Below, piece by piece: positions 37,366-46,876 of a stretch of 64,000 bases of DNA; position 1 is the first letter of the stretch, and the number at the start of each line of letters is the position of its first letter. Origin of the DNA: an uncultured Erythrobacter sp. (GTDB taxonomy: Bacteria > Pseudomonadota > Alphaproteobacteria > Sphingomonadales > Sphingomonadaceae). Both the position numbers and the translations under genes were made by a program. The notes below the pieces were generated by a model. That model was not told the DNA's origin. It searched no databases and saw nothing but the letters and a program-made list of their open reading frames with translations. The DNA lies in NCBI RefSeq assembly GCF_947497915.1, contig NZ_CANMIJ010000001.1, forward strand, positions 1,485,611 through 1,549,610, read 5' to 3'.

Positions 37366-38829
37366 TTAATCAAGCGCGGCCAGAACATCTCTTGTGAAGG
37401 CCGCAATATCAAATCGCGTGCCGACCATGTTTTCGCCGCGCCTCACGATGACAACATTACGCGACGGGACAACCACGAGATACTGCCCGCGATTGCCGCG
37501 CGCCGCAAATGCATCATCAGGTATGCCTTCAAACGCATTTCCTTCAGGCCGCCGGAATGTCCACCACCCTGCCCCATAACCCCAGTTTGAGCCCTGCGGC
37601 TGTGGACCGCTGGGTTCGGACACGTAATCGCGCCAATTCTCCGGCAAGATCTGCTCACCGTTCCATTCGCCATTGTTGAGGTAAAGCTGCCCAAGCTTGG
37701 CCAGATCGCGCGCAGTCGTCCAGACTTGGCTGGAAAGGACGTAGTTACCGCGAATGTCCGTCTCCGCGACAGTATGGTCCATGCCAAGTTTTGCGAAGAA
37801 TTCGTGCGGCGGATAATATCGTAAATGGGAATCCACCGCTTTGATCGCTATCAACGTATCATTGTTAGCGTAACGATAAACGGTGCCGGGCGCGTGAATC
37901 ATCGGCCAATTGGCGGCGCGTTCATCAACGGTGGTCCCGCCCCAATACAGCGGATCGGTGCGGTTGCCTGACGTATCGGAATACCGTCCGGTTGCCATGC
38001 GCAGCGCGTGGTCGATCGTGATCGCATTGCGCACATCGCCCCCGGCGCCGATGCGCCAATAATTCAGACCGACCGGTTCATTAACGTCAAATTCGCCGGA
38101 GTTGACCGCCGCCCCTACGAGCGTTGCCGCGATGCTTTTGGCCACTGACCATGTGCGTTGCGGAGTGTGTGCACCGAAACCATCAGCATACCGTTCTGCC
38201 ACAGCGCCGTTGCTCAGGACCAAGGCGGCAGTGGTCCGTCCCTCGCCATAGGCACCGTCAAAAGCAGCGGCCAAAGTATCGGCGATGTCGCGCGAAAGCG
38301 CTTCGCTGTCGCTGTCATTGCCGATGTTGGAGATGATCGTCGCCGGATCGCCATTGGGCAGCGGCGCTTGCGGGTTGCTGATGTTCTCAGGCGCACCGAT
38401 TGGAAGCACGGAACATCCGGTGTCTTCACCGTAATAGGCAGCCACACGGTCGGGCATATCGTCCGCCCATTCAACCTGAACATGCGCGACCTGCCCGGTT
38501 GGCCGACGCACAATCTGATAAGGCAGATCGCGAATGATCGGATCCAGCTTGGGATAGATGCCCGTCAGTTCCCATGCATGGATGCTTTCGGGCGTGCGCG
38601 TCGTGCCGTTACGCTCTGCAATCGCTGTGGCGCTGCACAGGAACAGTGCCTTGTATCCGGCGGCCAGCGCCCGATCATAGCGCCCATCGAGATCTTGCTG
38701 CGCGGATGGCGGTGAAACTGACCGTGCTTGAGGCTGTGTGGAGCCGGTCTGGGCAGCGACGGACTGTGCAGCAACAGAATGGGCGGTGATGGAGGCGGCA
38801 AACAGGCCTGCAACGATAAGCTTTTCCAT
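37366..38829 (-). CDS. serine hydrolase, class C beta-lactamase fold
   Basis: A protein of about 487 residues with an N-terminal signal peptide (LIVAGLFAASITAHSVAAQ). The penicillin-binding/beta-lactamase fold occupies the C-terminal two thirds: the Ser-x-x-Lys motif is SVAK (Ser228, Lys231) and Tyr-x-Asn is YAN (320-322). Such exported enzymes include esterases, D-amino peptidases and EstB-like proteins; true beta-lactamase activity should not be assumed. The start MEKLIVAG is chosen over an upstream ATG at 38853 because the latter would add residues before the signal peptide and lies over the ribosomal terminator. Confidence 0.87.
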   Translation of the reverse strand: MEKLIVAGLFAASITAHSVAAQSVAAQTGSTQPQARSVSPPSAQQDLDGRYDRALAAGYKALFLCSATAIAERNGTTRTPESIHAWELTGIYPKLDPIIRDLPYQIVRRPTGQVAHVQVEWADDMPDRVAAYYGEDTGCSVLPIGAPENISNPQAPLPNGDPATIISNIGNDSDSEALSRDIADTLAAAFDGAYGEGRTTAALVLSNGAVAERYADGFGAHTPQRTWSVAKSIAATLVGAAVNSGEFDVNEPVGLNYWRIGAGGDVRNAITIDHALRMATGRYSDTSGNRTDPLYWGGTTVDERAANWPMIHAPGTVYRYANNDTLIAIKAVDSHLRYYPPHEFFAKLGMDHTVAETDIRGNYVLSSQVWTTARDLAKLGQLYLNNGEWNGEQILPENWRDYVSEPSGPQPQGSNWGYGAGWWTFRRPEGNAFEGIPDDAFAARGNRGQYLVVVPSRNVVIVRRGENMVGTRFDIAAFTRDVLAALD

Positions 38830-38852
38830 GCGCCAGACCTTACGCCGATGCA

Positions 38853-38890
38853 CACAAAAGAAAAGGGCCGGCAGATTGCTCTGCCAGCCC
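38853..38890 (-). terminator. intrinsic terminator at the end of the ribosomal supercluster
   Basis: Read on the minus strand, GGGCTGGCAGA (38890-38880) pairs with TCTGCCGGCCC (38875-38865) around a four-base loop, followed by TTTTCTTTT. This is a classic Rho-independent terminator about 40 bases after rplQ. Confidence 0.9.
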
Positions 38891-38931
38891 CTCTATGTCG
38901 TTGGTCGAATGCCTTGATCCGAGAAAGACCC

Positions 38932-39354
38932 TTACGCTTCTGCGTATTCTTCTTCTTCGTTCGTGACAGGACCGCTGTCTTTACCCTTAGCTTCTTCATC
39001 GCGCTCTACGAACTCGATGATTGCCATTTGGGCCGCGTCGCTGCCGCGGTAGCCAGCTTTGATGATGCGGGTGTAGCCACCGTCACGATCATCATAGCGT
39101 TTCGCCAGAACGTCAAACAGCTTCTTAAGCTGGGTTTCGTCGAGCAGGCGAGCCTGTGCAAGTCGACGGTTCGAAAGGCCGCCACGCTTTGCCAGCGTGA
39201 TGAGTTTTTCGATGTACGGACGCAGTTCCTTCGCTTTTGGAAGCGTGGTGTGGATCTGCTCGTGCTTGATCAGCGCGGCCGACATGTTGCGGAAAAGAGC
39301 CTTACGGTGGCCCGATTTACGGCTCAGCTTACGCTGTGAAATTCCGTGACGCAT
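38932..39354 (-). CDS. rplQ: 50S ribosomal protein L17
   Basis: A 140-residue large-subunit protein near the exit tunnel. The N terminus [24 protein letters not shown] is diagnostic, and [20 protein letters not shown] follows. The last 20 residues are an acidic tail beyond the usual 120-residue core. It is the final gene of the alpha operon, next to rpoA as in most bacteria, and is followed by an intrinsic terminator. Confidence 0.98.
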   Translation of the reverse strand: MRHGISQRKLSRKSGHRKALFRNMSAALIKHEQIHTTLPKAKELRPYIEKLITLAKRGGLSNRRLAQARLLDETQLKKLFDVLAKRYDDRDGGYTRIIKAGYRGSDAAQMAIIEFVERDEEAKGKDSGPVTNEEEEYAEA

Positions 39355-39435
39355 GATTTGTATCCTTCGTTTGTAAGGGGCCCGTATCAGGTAGCCCGGT
39401 ACTGGCGGCGCTTAAGGTGCGCCGCCGGAACCTGA

Positions 39436-40491
39436 TCAACCGAGCAGCTCTTGTTCGAGCTTCTTGGCCATTTCTTCGATGTTCTCTGGCGGCCAGCCTG
39501 GAATGTCCATGCCGAGGCGCAGACCCATGCTGGAGAGAACTTCTTTGATTTCGTTGAGCGACTTGCGGCCAAAGTTTGGCGTGCGCAGCATCTCGGCTTC
39601 GGTTTTCTGAACCAGATCGCCGATATAGATGATGTTGTCGTTCTTGAGGCAGTTTGCCGAACGCACCGAAAGTTCCAGCTCGTCGACCTTCTTGAGAAGG
39701 TAACGGTTGAGCTGGTTGGCGTCGTCTTCCTGCGGCGTAGCGGCCTGACCAATCATGGCCGACTGCGGCTGAGGAATGCCGTCTTCGAAGTGGACGAACA
39801 GCGTGAGCTGATCCTGAAGGATGCGCGCAGCATAAGCCACAGCGTCTTCAGGAGTGACGGTGCCATCGGTTTCGACGGTCAGCGAAAGCTTGTCATAGTC
39901 CAGTTCCTGGCCAACGCGGGCGTTCTCGACCTTGTAGCTCACCTGACGGACAGGTGAATACAGCGAGTCAACCGGGATCAGACCGATCGGCGCATCGGCC
40001 GGACGGTTCTGAACAGCAGGCGAGTAACCTTTACCAACGTCAGCGGTCAGCTCCATGTTGAGCGTCGCACCTTCATCGAGGTGACACAGGACGAGGTCCT
40101 TGTTCATCACTTCGATGTCGCCGGTAACAGCGATATCGCCAGCTTTTACAGTAGCTGGACCGGTAACGGAAAGCTGAAGCCGCTTTGGACCTTCGCCTTC
40201 CATCTTGAGAGCGATCTGCTTCACGTTGAGGACCATGTCTGTCACATCTTCGCGCACACCGGCGAGCGAAGAGAATTCGTGAAGGACATTCTCGATCTTG
40301 ATCGATGTGATCGCTGCACCCTGAAGCGAGCTAAGGAGAACGCGGCGAAGAGCGTTGCCGAGCGTAAGGCCAAAGCCACGCTCAAGCGGTTCAGCTACGA
40401 AAGTAGCCTTACGCTGCTTATCACCGTTATCCTTGATCTCGAGGGTGTTGGGTTTCTTAAGTTCCTGCCAGTTCTTCGTATTGACGGACAT
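39436..40491 (-). CDS. rpoA: DNA-directed RNA polymerase alpha subunit
   Basis: The 351-residue subunit forms the scaffold dimer of RNA polymerase. The N-terminal domain includes [21 protein letters not shown], which mediates dimerisation. After a linker, the C-terminal domain ([16 protein letters not shown]...[12 protein letters not shown]) contacts UP elements and activators. Length is typical of alphaproteobacteria (about 340). It sits between rpsK and rplQ; rpsD, present at this place in gammaproteobacteria, is absent. Confidence 0.98.
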   Translation of the reverse strand: MSVNTKNWQELKKPNTLEIKDNGDKQRKATFVAEPLERGFGLTLGNALRRVLLSSLQGAAITSIKIENVLHEFSSLAGVREDVTDMVLNVKQIALKMEGEGPKRLQLSVTGPATVKAGDIAVTGDIEVMNKDLVLCHLDEGATLNMELTADVGKGYSPAVQNRPADAPIGLIPVDSLYSPVRQVSYKVENARVGQELDYDKLSLTVETDGTVTPEDAVAYAARILQDQLTLFVHFEDGIPQPQSAMIGQAATPQEDDANQLNRYLLKKVDELELSVRSANCLKNDNIIYIGDLVQKTEAEMLRTPNFGRKSLNEIKEVLSSMGLRLGMDIPGWPPENIEEMAKKLEQELLG

Positions 40492-40577
40492 GGATTTCCC
40501 CTAATTCGCCTGGTGGCGGTTCAAATGACGGTCGGACCCTTTGCAGTGGAAGCCTGCATCGGACCCGTCCGGTGTCT

Positions 40578-40599
40578 GGGTGGCTAAGCCGAGCCACCC
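40578..40599 (-). other. hairpin between rpsK and rpoA
   Basis: GGGTGGCT and AGCCACCC pair perfectly (8 bp, six-base loop) 14 bases after the rpsK stop in the 121-base gap before rpoA. There is no T run. It may stabilise the upstream mRNA or serve in ribosomal protein feedback; neither can be shown from sequence. Confidence 0.5.
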
Positions 40600-40612
40600 G
40601 ACGGGACTTGGA

Positions 40613-41005
40613 TCAGACGCGGCGACGCTTGGATGGACGGACCCCGTTGTGCGGGATCGGCGTCACATCGCGGATCGACGTGATGTTAAAGCCAACAGCG
40701 GCGAGACCGCGCAGAGCGCTCTCACGGCCCGAACCCGGGCCTTTCACTTCGACTTCGAGTGTGCGGACACCGTGTTCAGCAGCTTTCTTGCCGGCGTCGT
40801 CTGCTGCAACCTGTGCGGCGTACGGCGTCGATTTACGGCTGCCTTTGAAACCCATCGAACCAGCGCTGGACCAGCTAATAGCATTGCCCTGCGCATCGGT
40901 GATGGTGATCATGGTGTTGTTAAAGCTGGCGTTGATGTGTGCAACGCCGCTCGAAATGTTCTTTCTATCGCGGCGTCTTACTTTACCGCCCGGTTCGCGT
41001 GCCAT
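40613..41005 (-). CDS. rpsK: 30S ribosomal protein S11
   Basis: A 130-residue small-subunit platform protein. [42 protein letters not shown] and [19 protein letters not shown] at the C terminus are diagnostic. It lies 59 bases after rpsM in the alpha operon. Confidence 0.98.
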   Translation of the reverse strand: MAREPGGKVRRRDRKNISSGVAHINASFNNTMITITDAQGNAISWSSAGSMGFKGSRKSTPYAAQVAADDAGKKAAEHGVRTLEVEVKGPGSGRESALRGLAAVGFNITSIRDVTPIPHNGVRPSKRRRV

Positions 41006-41064
41006 TTCTCGTATTCCTTATTGAATGCGGGTGAAGGAAAAAGCGTTAGGTCGAAACCTAATAC

Positions 41065-41433
41065 TTACTTCTTCTTCCCGGCGATCGGCTTGGCCTTACC
41101 CTTGCGGGTACGGGCGTTGGTGTGCGTGCGCTGTCCGCGAACGGGCAGGCCATTACGATGGCGAAGACCGCGATATGTACGCAGATCCATCAGACGTTTG
41201 ATGTTCATCGAGGTCTGGCGACGAAGGTCACCTTCCACGGTCACATCAGCATCAATCGCTTCACGAATACGCAGCACTTCCTCATCAGTGAGGTCCTGCA
41301 CACGAACGGTGTGCGCAATGCCAAGCTTATCTGCGATTTCAACGGCAGTGGTACGACCAATCCCGTGAATGTAGGTCAGCGCGATAATAACGCGCTTATT
41401 TGTGGGGATGTTTACCCCGGCAATACGAGCCAC
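41065..41433 (-). CDS. rpsM: 30S ribosomal protein S13
   Basis: A 122-residue head protein that contacts the large subunit. ARIAGVNIP at the N terminus, [10 protein letters not shown], the helix [22 protein letters not shown] and a Lys-rich C terminus are typical. It is the first alpha-operon gene; here an unrelated SRPBCC gene and a 370-base gap separate it from adk. Confidence 0.98.
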   Translation of the reverse strand: MARIAGVNIPTNKRVIIALTYIHGIGRTTAVEIADKLGIAHTVRVQDLTDEEVLRIREAIDADVTVEGDLRRQTSMNIKRLMDLRTYRGLRHRNGLPVRGQRTHTNARTRKGKAKPIAGKKK

Positions 41434-41800
41434 TTAATTCTCCATGCTCCACAGGGGATTACGACCTAGGCCGACGCCCCCATCTCAACGCTCAAAACAC
41501 CGACACGTGCTCACCCGCCTCTTGTCATATCAAAAGCAAATGCTTTGAAACAACAAAAGTCCGGTTGGAACGCGCGTAAGGCGATACCTGCCGGACTGAG
41601 CTCGAACGTGTCGAATGAAAGGCGCGCTTAGGGCGATTCTTGATCGCAGTCAACACCGCGCACGCATTATCGACCGAGCCGCCAATATGGGCCGCTTCGA
41701 TCTGACTTCAAGGGGAGTAGTACCGCTTCACAAAGCGCGGGTCAAAACGGGCGCCAAACCCTTGTGGGAAAAGCGGCACTGCGCCCTTCACCCCTACGCC
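41434..41800 (-). other. gene-free gap before rpsM
   Basis: No protein gene is credible here. On the minus strand AGTCCGG (41597-41591) and CCGGACT (41564-41558) form a 7-bp stem followed by TTTTGTTGTTT, resembling a terminator for the preceding SRPBCC gene (41801-42532). The remaining 120 bases before rpsM probably carry an alpha-operon promoter and leader, but I cannot identify -35/-10 elements with confidence. Confidence 0.5.
41558..41597 (-). terminator. terminator-like hairpin between the SRPBCC gene and rpsM
   Basis: A perfect 7-bp inverted repeat AGTCCGG/CCGGACT with a 26-base, partly self-complementary loop is followed on the minus strand by TTTTGTTGTTT. It could end the spc-side transcript or act as an attenuator. 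Confidence 0.5.
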
Positions 41801-42532
41801 TCACCCATCGTCGGAAAGATCGCCGAAGGCATCGTCGACCGCGCTGGACTCATCTGCCTTGGCATCCGGTTTATCGGTGCTTTCGCCAGCGTCATCGGCA
41901 TCAGAATCTCCGGTGTCCTCAGCTGCCGCAGGGTCTGCATCGTCGGCGTCTTCAGCATTCTCCAGAGCTTCCTCTTCGCCAACACGGCCCAGCAGATTGG
42001 CGAGGCCATCGAGCTGCTGGCTCATCACACCATCAACGGCTTTCGCAATGACGGGCACTTCGTACCGCATCCGTCCGCCGACGTGATATTCCCACACAAT
42101 CCGCGTGCCCTCCTCGGCTTTGCTGATCGCAATCGTCAGAACGCCTGTGACCGGCTCGCTTTGCAGCGGGCCAAGCGCGCCGGAGAGCCGCATTGCGCTT
42201 TCCGGGTAAGACTGGATCACACGCATATGTTCAACACTGCCTTCGAGTGTGAAGCGATCTTTGTCCTCGACTTCGGGAATGCGCTCACAAAAACAGCCGC
42301 CCGCTTGCGGGCGCAGGGTCAGATTTTCGGAATCGCCAGACCAAGTGTGCGCTTTGTTCCACCACGTCGATGGCGTGATCAGCGCAAGCCAGACCTGCTT
42401 GGGCGTTGCATCGACCAACGCCTCATCGCGCGTAACGAAGCCGCTATCATCCTGATCGGTAACTTCGGCAGCAAGCGGTGCTGTGCAAACGGCACCTGCC
42501 AACACGGCAGCGGCTAAAGTGGTGAAACGCAT
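41801..42532 (-). CDS. secreted SRPBCC-fold protein with acidic tail
   Basis: A 243-residue protein inserted between adk and rpsM. A signal peptide (FTTLAAAVLAGAVCTAPLAA) is followed by an SRPBCC/polyketide-cyclase-like domain (VDATPKQVWLALITPSTWWNKAHTW near residue 40, then GTRIVWEYHVGGRM near 150), a fold that forms a hydrophobic ligand pocket. The last 60 residues are a very acidic, Asp/Glu/Ala-rich low-complexity tail. The ATG at 42532 has a GGGAGA ribosome-binding site. Ligand and role are unknown; an exported protein in this operon position is unusual. Confidence 0.8.
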   Translation of the reverse strand: MRFTTLAAAVLAGAVCTAPLAAEVTDQDDSGFVTRDEALVDATPKQVWLALITPSTWWNKAHTWSGDSENLTLRPQAGGCFCERIPEVEDKDRFTLEGSVEHMRVIQSYPESAMRLSGALGPLQSEPVTGVLTIAISKAEEGTRIVWEYHVGGRMRYEVPVIAKAVDGVMSQQLDGLANLLGRVGEEEALENAEDADDADPAAAEDTGDSDADDAGESTDKPDAKADESSAVDDAFGDLSDDG

Positions 42533-42610
42533 GACCCAAATCTCCCTTTGGATCACCGCTTAAGCGATTGCGGGAAAGAGGGGAAGCCTATGCGTCCCCT
42601 CGCCCTCTAT

Positions 42611-43255
42611 CTATTTGAGGATCGCGTCGATTGCGCCTGCAACGTCATTGATACCGGCCATACCGTCAACGCGGGTCACAATGCCGCGCGCTTCATAACC
42701 GGGAAGGATCGGCGCAGTTTTCGCGCGGTATTCTTCCATGCGGGTGCGGACGGTCTCTTCATTGTCGTCCGGACGGCGCTTGAACTCTTCCGAACCGCAA
42801 ACATCGCAAACGCCCTCTTTCGACGGAGGGTTGGCGGTGTCGTGATACAACGCCCCGCATTTCGCGCAGGAAAACCGCCCCGTGATCCGCTCAACTAGAG
42901 CTTCCACGTCAACGCCCAATTCGATCACATGATCGAGCGAGCGATTGTGTTTGGCGAGGATCGTGTCGAGCTGCGCAGCTTGCGCTTCAGTGCGCGGATA
43001 ACCGTCAAAGATGGCTCCGGTGCCTGCATCCATCTCGGCCAAGTTCGCATCGATCAACTCGGATACAATCTCGTCCGAAACGAGTTCACCGCGGTCCATC
43101 ACAGCTTTCGCTTTTAAGCCAACGGGTGTCTGCGCCTTCACGGCTGCACGAAGCATGTCGCCCGTCGAAAGCTGGAGCATGCCGTGGCGTTCAACCAGGC
43201 CAGCACTTTGTGTACCTTTACCAGCGCCCGGAGGGCCAAGAAGAATAATGTTCAC
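42611..43255 (-). CDS. adk: adenylate kinase
   Basis: A 214-residue enzyme that interconverts ATP + AMP and 2 ADP. The P-loop GPPGAGKGTQ is at the N terminus, FDGYPRT is the AMP-site motif, and the LID domain contains a Cys-x2-Cys ... Cys-x2-Cys set (CAKCGALYHD, CDVCGSEE) that should bind zinc. Its place after secY is the ancestral spc arrangement. Confidence 0.98.
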   Translation of the reverse strand: MNIILLGPPGAGKGTQSAGLVERHGMLQLSTGDMLRAAVKAQTPVGLKAKAVMDRGELVSDEIVSELIDANLAEMDAGTGAIFDGYPRTEAQAAQLDTILAKHNRSLDHVIELGVDVEALVERITGRFSCAKCGALYHDTANPPSKEGVCDVCGSEEFKRRPDDNEETVRTRMEEYRAKTAPILPGYEARGIVTRVDGMAGINDVAGAIDAILK

Positions 43256-43321
43256 CGATGAACCCCTATTGCTGCGCCGGCCTGATAACCTGACGCCTTC
43301 ATACAGTCAGCTGCGTGCGCA

Positions 43322-44686
43322 TTAACGCTTGCGGCCTTTGAGCTTAGCCTTCTTGATAAGATCGCCATACTGGTGGGCCAGCAGATGCGACTGGATCTGG
43401 CTCAGCGTGTCGACCGTAACGTTCACAACGATCAGCAAACTGGTTCCGCCAAGGAACAATGGAATGCCAGTCTGCGCGATCATATATTCCGGAATGACAC
43501 AAACGAGCGTGAGATAAATCGCGCCGACAACCGTGATCCGGGTGAGAACATATTCGAGATAATCGGCGGTACGCTTACCCGGACGAATGCCCGGAATAAA
43601 GCCGCCGCCCTTCTTCAGATCATCGGCGCGCTCTTCAGGGTTGAAGACCACCGCAGTGTAGAAGAAGGTGAAAAAGATAATGCCGAGACCGTACAGCGTC
43701 ATATAGATTGGCTGACCGTGCTGTAGGTACTGGTTCAGCGTCACGATGAAGCCGCCAAAGCCACTTTCGCTATCTACCGAATTGCCCGCAAATTGCGAGA
43801 TCGTCAGCGGCAAAAGCAACAGCGAGCTGGCAAAAATCGGCGGGATAACACCGGCAGTGTTCAGCTTAAGCGGCAGGTACGAATTGTCCTGCTGAGCCAT
43901 GCCGTTTTGCGTCGCGCGTTTCGGGTATTTGACGAGCAATCGCCGCTGCGCCCGTTCAACGAACGAGATAAGCAGGATCAGCACAACCACCATAATCACG
44001 AAGAAGATGATGATGCCCGGTGCGATCGAACCGGTGCGACCGCCTTCAAACAGGTTGCTTGCGAAGGTTGGGAACTGGGCAACGATGCCGGCCATAATGA
44101 TCAGCGAAACACCGTTGCCGATACCGCGCGAGGTGATCTGCTCACCGAGCCACAATAGAAACATCGTGCCGCCGACAAGGCTGATCACGGCGCCAACGCG
44201 GAACATATAACCCGGCTCAACCACCGCAGAAATGCCGCTTTGTGCAGCGAAGCTTTCGAGGCCAGCGGCCAGAAAATACCCTTGAATCGCGCACAGGAAG
44301 ACTGTGCCGTAACGGGTGTACTGGTTCAGTTTCTGACGGCCTGTCGCGCCCTCTTTCTTGAGAGCTGCGAGCGTCGGGTGAAGCGCAGAGGCCATCTGCA
44401 CAACAATCGACGCTGTAATGTAAGGCATCACGCCGAGCGCGATGAGGCTCATCCGCTCGAGGCTACCGCCTGAGAATGTGTTGAACAGTTCGAGCACACC
44501 GCCTTGAGCCAAAACGGCTAAGTCCTGCAACGCTGCGGGGTTTACACCCGGGAGCGGCACGTAGCTCAAAAAACGGAAAACGATCAGCGCACCGATTGTG
44601 AACCAAATGCGTTGGCGCAGCTCGGTCGCCTGAGCAAAGTTGCCCAGGTTCATATTGCTGGCGATGTTATCGGCGCGTGAAGCCAT
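43322..44686 (-). CDS. secY: preprotein translocase subunit SecY
   Basis: The 454-residue channel-forming subunit of the SecYEG translocon, with ten predicted membrane helices. RIWFTIGALIVFRFLSYVPLPG near the N terminus, GGSLERMSLIALGVMPYITASI (plug and TM2 region) and the late loop GIRPGKRTADYLEYVLTRIT are characteristic. It follows rplO after a 190-base gap that holds a strong hairpin. Confidence 0.98.
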   Translation of the reverse strand: MASRADNIASNMNLGNFAQATELRQRIWFTIGALIVFRFLSYVPLPGVNPAALQDLAVLAQGGVLELFNTFSGGSLERMSLIALGVMPYITASIVVQMASALHPTLAALKKEGATGRQKLNQYTRYGTVFLCAIQGYFLAAGLESFAAQSGISAVVEPGYMFRVGAVISLVGGTMFLLWLGEQITSRGIGNGVSLIIMAGIVAQFPTFASNLFEGGRTGSIAPGIIIFFVIMVVVLILLISFVERAQRRLLVKYPKRATQNGMAQQDNSYLPLKLNTAGVIPPIFASSLLLLPLTISQFAGNSVDSESGFGGFIVTLNQYLQHGQPIYMTLYGLGIIFFTFFYTAVVFNPEERADDLKKGGGFIPGIRPGKRTADYLEYVLTRITVVGAIYLTLVCVIPEYMIAQTGIPLFLGGTSLLIVVNVTVDTLSQIQSHLLAHQYGDLIKKAKLKGRKR

Positions 44687-44779
44687 GATGTGTTGTCGAT
44701 CCTAGCGTTTTGGCCGCGTGATCCCGGCCCCGTTCGCATAGATAGGGAGAGAGGTTCGCATTGTCGAACCCTGCCCCTG

Positions 44780-44869
44780 AAAAAACATCATCCCGGGCCA
44801 GATTTCAGCGTCTCTTTCCACAAGCGCTATGCACGTGAGGGAGACTGACTGAACCCGGCCCGGGATGAT
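44780..44869 (-). terminator. long terminator-like hairpin between rplO and secY
   Basis: ATCATCCCGGGCC (44787-44799) and GGCCCGGGATGAT (44857-44869) pair perfectly over 13 bases. The stem continues inward through TTCAG/CTGAA and GTCTC/GAGAC pieces, making an imperfect hairpin of about 80 bases. Six A on the plus strand (44780-44785) give six U immediately after the stem in the minus-strand transcript. It has all marks of an intrinsic terminator, although it stands in the middle of the spc operon. Confidence 0.75.
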
Positions 44870-44879
44870 AATGTGAAGC

Positions 44880-45404
44880 TTACTTCTTCTTGTTCGCTTT
44901 GGCTTCTTTGGCCTCAGCCTTAGCAGCTTTGCGTTCAAGGTTCGTCGGAGCGGTCACTTCGACGCTGCCGCCGGCTTTCTCAACCGCTGCAACTGCGCCT
45001 TTGGTCGCGCCGGTTACGATGAACTTGGCTTTCGCCTTGATCTCACCCTTGCCGAGCAGACGAACACCGTCTTTGCCGCCGCGTACGAGACCGCAAGCAC
45101 GCAGAGCGTCTTCGGTGATGTCTTTTTTGCCGTCGAGCTTTTTCTCGTCAATCCATTTCTGGATCATACCGATGTTTACTTCGGCGTAGTCTTTGCCAAA
45201 CGGGTTGTTGAAGCCGCGTTTCGGGATACGCATGTGAAGGGGCATTTGGCCGCCTTCAAAGCCTTTGATCGCTACGCCGGAACGGCTTTTCTGGCCCTTC
45301 TGGCCGCGGCCCGAAGTTTTGCCTTTGCCGGAACCGATACCACGGCCCACGCGCATGATACCTTTACGGGCACCTTCATTGTCACGGATTTCATTGAGTT
45401 TCAT
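44880..45404 (-). CDS. rplO: 50S ribosomal protein L15
   Basis: A 174-residue protein. [38 protein letters not shown] and [18 protein letters not shown] are diagnostic of L15. The C terminus carries an extra Lys/Ala-rich tail. The start at MKLNEIRD was chosen from family knowledge; the open frame extends upstream. Confidence 0.98.
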   Translation of the reverse strand: MKLNEIRDNEGARKGIMRVGRGIGSGKGKTSGRGQKGQKSRSGVAIKGFEGGQMPLHMRIPKRGFNNPFGKDYAEVNIGMIQKWIDEKKLDGKKDITEDALRACGLVRGGKDGVRLLGKGEIKAKAKFIVTGATKGAVAAVEKAGGSVEVTAPTNLERKAAKAEAKEAKANKKK

Positions 45405-45479
45405 GTTGCACTCGCTTTCGCTTTTGTTCGCGCTGATAGGATGAGGCCCCGCATCTCTGCGAGGCCCCATAAATTTAGT

Positions 45480-45680
45480 TTAGTCCACGATCACTGCAAG
45501 ATGCGGGATCTTAGCGACCGCGCCGCGAACTTCAGGGGTATCCTGACGTGTCACGACTTTATGCATCTTGTTAAGCCCAAGACCGATCAGGATCTTGCGC
45601 TGGCTTTCTGGACGACGGATCGGCGAACCGATCTGTTTGATCGTTACTGTTTTCCCAGTCTTTTTCTTAGCATCAGCCAT
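45480..45680 (-). CDS. rpmD: 50S ribosomal protein L30
   Basis: A 66-residue protein with [22 protein letters not shown] and [11 protein letters not shown], the normal L30 core. It follows rpsE by 5 bases. A hairpin with an 8-bp stem (about 45453-45474) lies in the gap before rplO. Confidence 0.97.
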   Translation of the reverse strand: MADAKKKTGKTVTIKQIGSPIRRPESQRKILIGLGLNKMHKVVTRQDTPEVRGAVAKIPHLAVIVD

Positions 45681-45685
45681 TGATC

Positions 45686-46531
45686 TTACTCCGCGATTGC
45701 TGCGGCGTCGGCTTCAGCCTCGGCCTTGTCAGCGCCGCCGCGACCCAGAAGGTCAGCGACTTTTTTACCGCGACGCTGTGCAACCGACTTCGGCGAAGTC
45801 TGGTTTACAAGCGCGTCGAAAGTGGCGCGGATCATGTTGTACGGGTTGGACGTGCCGACCGATTTGGTCACAACGTCAGCAACGCCGAGGCTTTCAAACA
45901 CAGCACGCATCGGACCACCAGCGATGATGCCGGTACCCGGAGGCGCTGTACGGATAGTCACTTTGCCTGCGCCGAAACGACCATTTGCGTCGTGGTGCAG
46001 AGTGCGACCTTCTTTCAGAGCCACACGAACCATCTTTTTGCGCGCCGCGGCAGTTGCCTTGGTGATCGCTTCTGGAACTTCGCGAGCCTTACCCTTGCCG
46101 AAGCCAACGCGGCCCTGACCGTCACCGACAACGACGAGCGCAGCGAAGCCAAAACGCTTACCACCCTTCACCGTTTTCGAGACGCGGTTGATGTGCACGA
46201 GTTTCTCGATGATGCCATCATCTTCTTCCTCGCGGCGGCCACGGCCACCATCACGTCCACCACGGCCACGGCCTTTGCCGCCACGATCGTTGTTACCACC
46301 TCGGCCACGGCCACCGCGCGCTTGCTTCGGCGCTTCGGTTGCAGGTGCTTCGGTAGGTTGAGCGGTTGGCTCGGCAGCAGCAGACTGATTGTCAGCCGCT
46401 TCCGATGGAGTTTCCGCAACAGCTGGAGCTTCCGCCTCTGCTTTCGCAGGAGCCGCTTCTGGTGTTTCGGTTACTTCCGGCGTCGCAGCTTCGGTCGCTG
46501 CTTCTTCGGTTTTCTTTTCGTCAGCCATCAT
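45686..46531 (-). CDS. rpsE: 30S ribosomal protein S5 with long N-terminal extension
   Basis: The product has 281 residues, against about 160-200 in most bacteria. The conserved S5 core begins near residue 105 ([20 protein letters not shown]) and includes [20 protein letters not shown] and [14 protein letters not shown]. Before it lie an acidic Ala/Glu/Thr/Pro-rich stretch of about 70 residues and a Gly/Arg-rich (RGG-like) segment. The ATG at 46531 overlaps the rplR stop; a second ATG follows immediately. The extension is a likely lineage trait, since the reading frame is clean and the start is fixed by the overlap. Confidence 0.97.
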   Translation of the reverse strand: MMADEKKTEEAATEAATPEVTETPEAAPAKAEAEAPAVAETPSEAADNQSAAAEPTAQPTEAPATEAPKQARGGRGRGGNNDRGGKGRGRGGRDGGRGRREEEDDGIIEKLVHINRVSKTVKGGKRFGFAALVVVGDGQGRVGFGKGKAREVPEAITKATAAARKKMVRVALKEGRTLHHDANGRFGAGKVTIRTAPPGTGIIAGGPMRAVFESLGVADVVTKSVGTSNPYNMIRATFDALVNQTSPKSVAQRRGKKVADLLGRGGADKAEAEADAAAIAE

Positions 46532-46875
46532 CAGAACTCCAGCCCGCCTTCGCGAGCGGCATCGGCCAGCGCTTTCACGCGGCCATGAAATAGGAACCCG
46601 CCGCGATCGAACACGACAGTGGTCACGCCAGCTTTCTTGGCTGCGGCTGCGATGTCCTTGCCAACCGTAACGGCGGCATCAACATTGGCACCCGATGCTT
46701 TCGCACCAAGAGTAGAGGCAGCGGCCACAGTGCGTCCCTGGGCATCGTCGATGACCTGAGCGTAGATGTGGCGACCAGTGCGGTGAACCGACAGACGCGG
46801 CTTGCCACCAGACCGAGCACGGAGCGCAGAGCGCACGCGGCGGCGGCGACGTTCAAAGAGAGAGAGCTTTGCCAT
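46531..46875 (-). CDS. rplR: 50S ribosomal protein L18
   Basis: A 114-residue 5S rRNA-binding protein: [37 protein letters not shown], and a C-terminal [28 protein letters not shown]. The start was chosen at MAKLSLF; the frame is open further upstream inside rplF in another frame. Confidence 0.98.
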   Translation of the reverse strand: MAKLSLFERRRRRVRSALRARSGGKPRLSVHRTGRHIYAQVIDDAQGRTVAAASTLGAKASGANVDAAVTVGKDIAAAAKKAGVTTVVFDRGGFLFHGRVKALADAAREGGLEF

Positions 46876-46876
46876 C

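Noticed and set aside
37366..38829. Antibiotic-resistance beta-lactamase
   Set aside because: SVAK and YAN motifs show only the fold; long N-terminal region and overall sequence fit EstB-like serine hydrolases, so no resistance claim is made.
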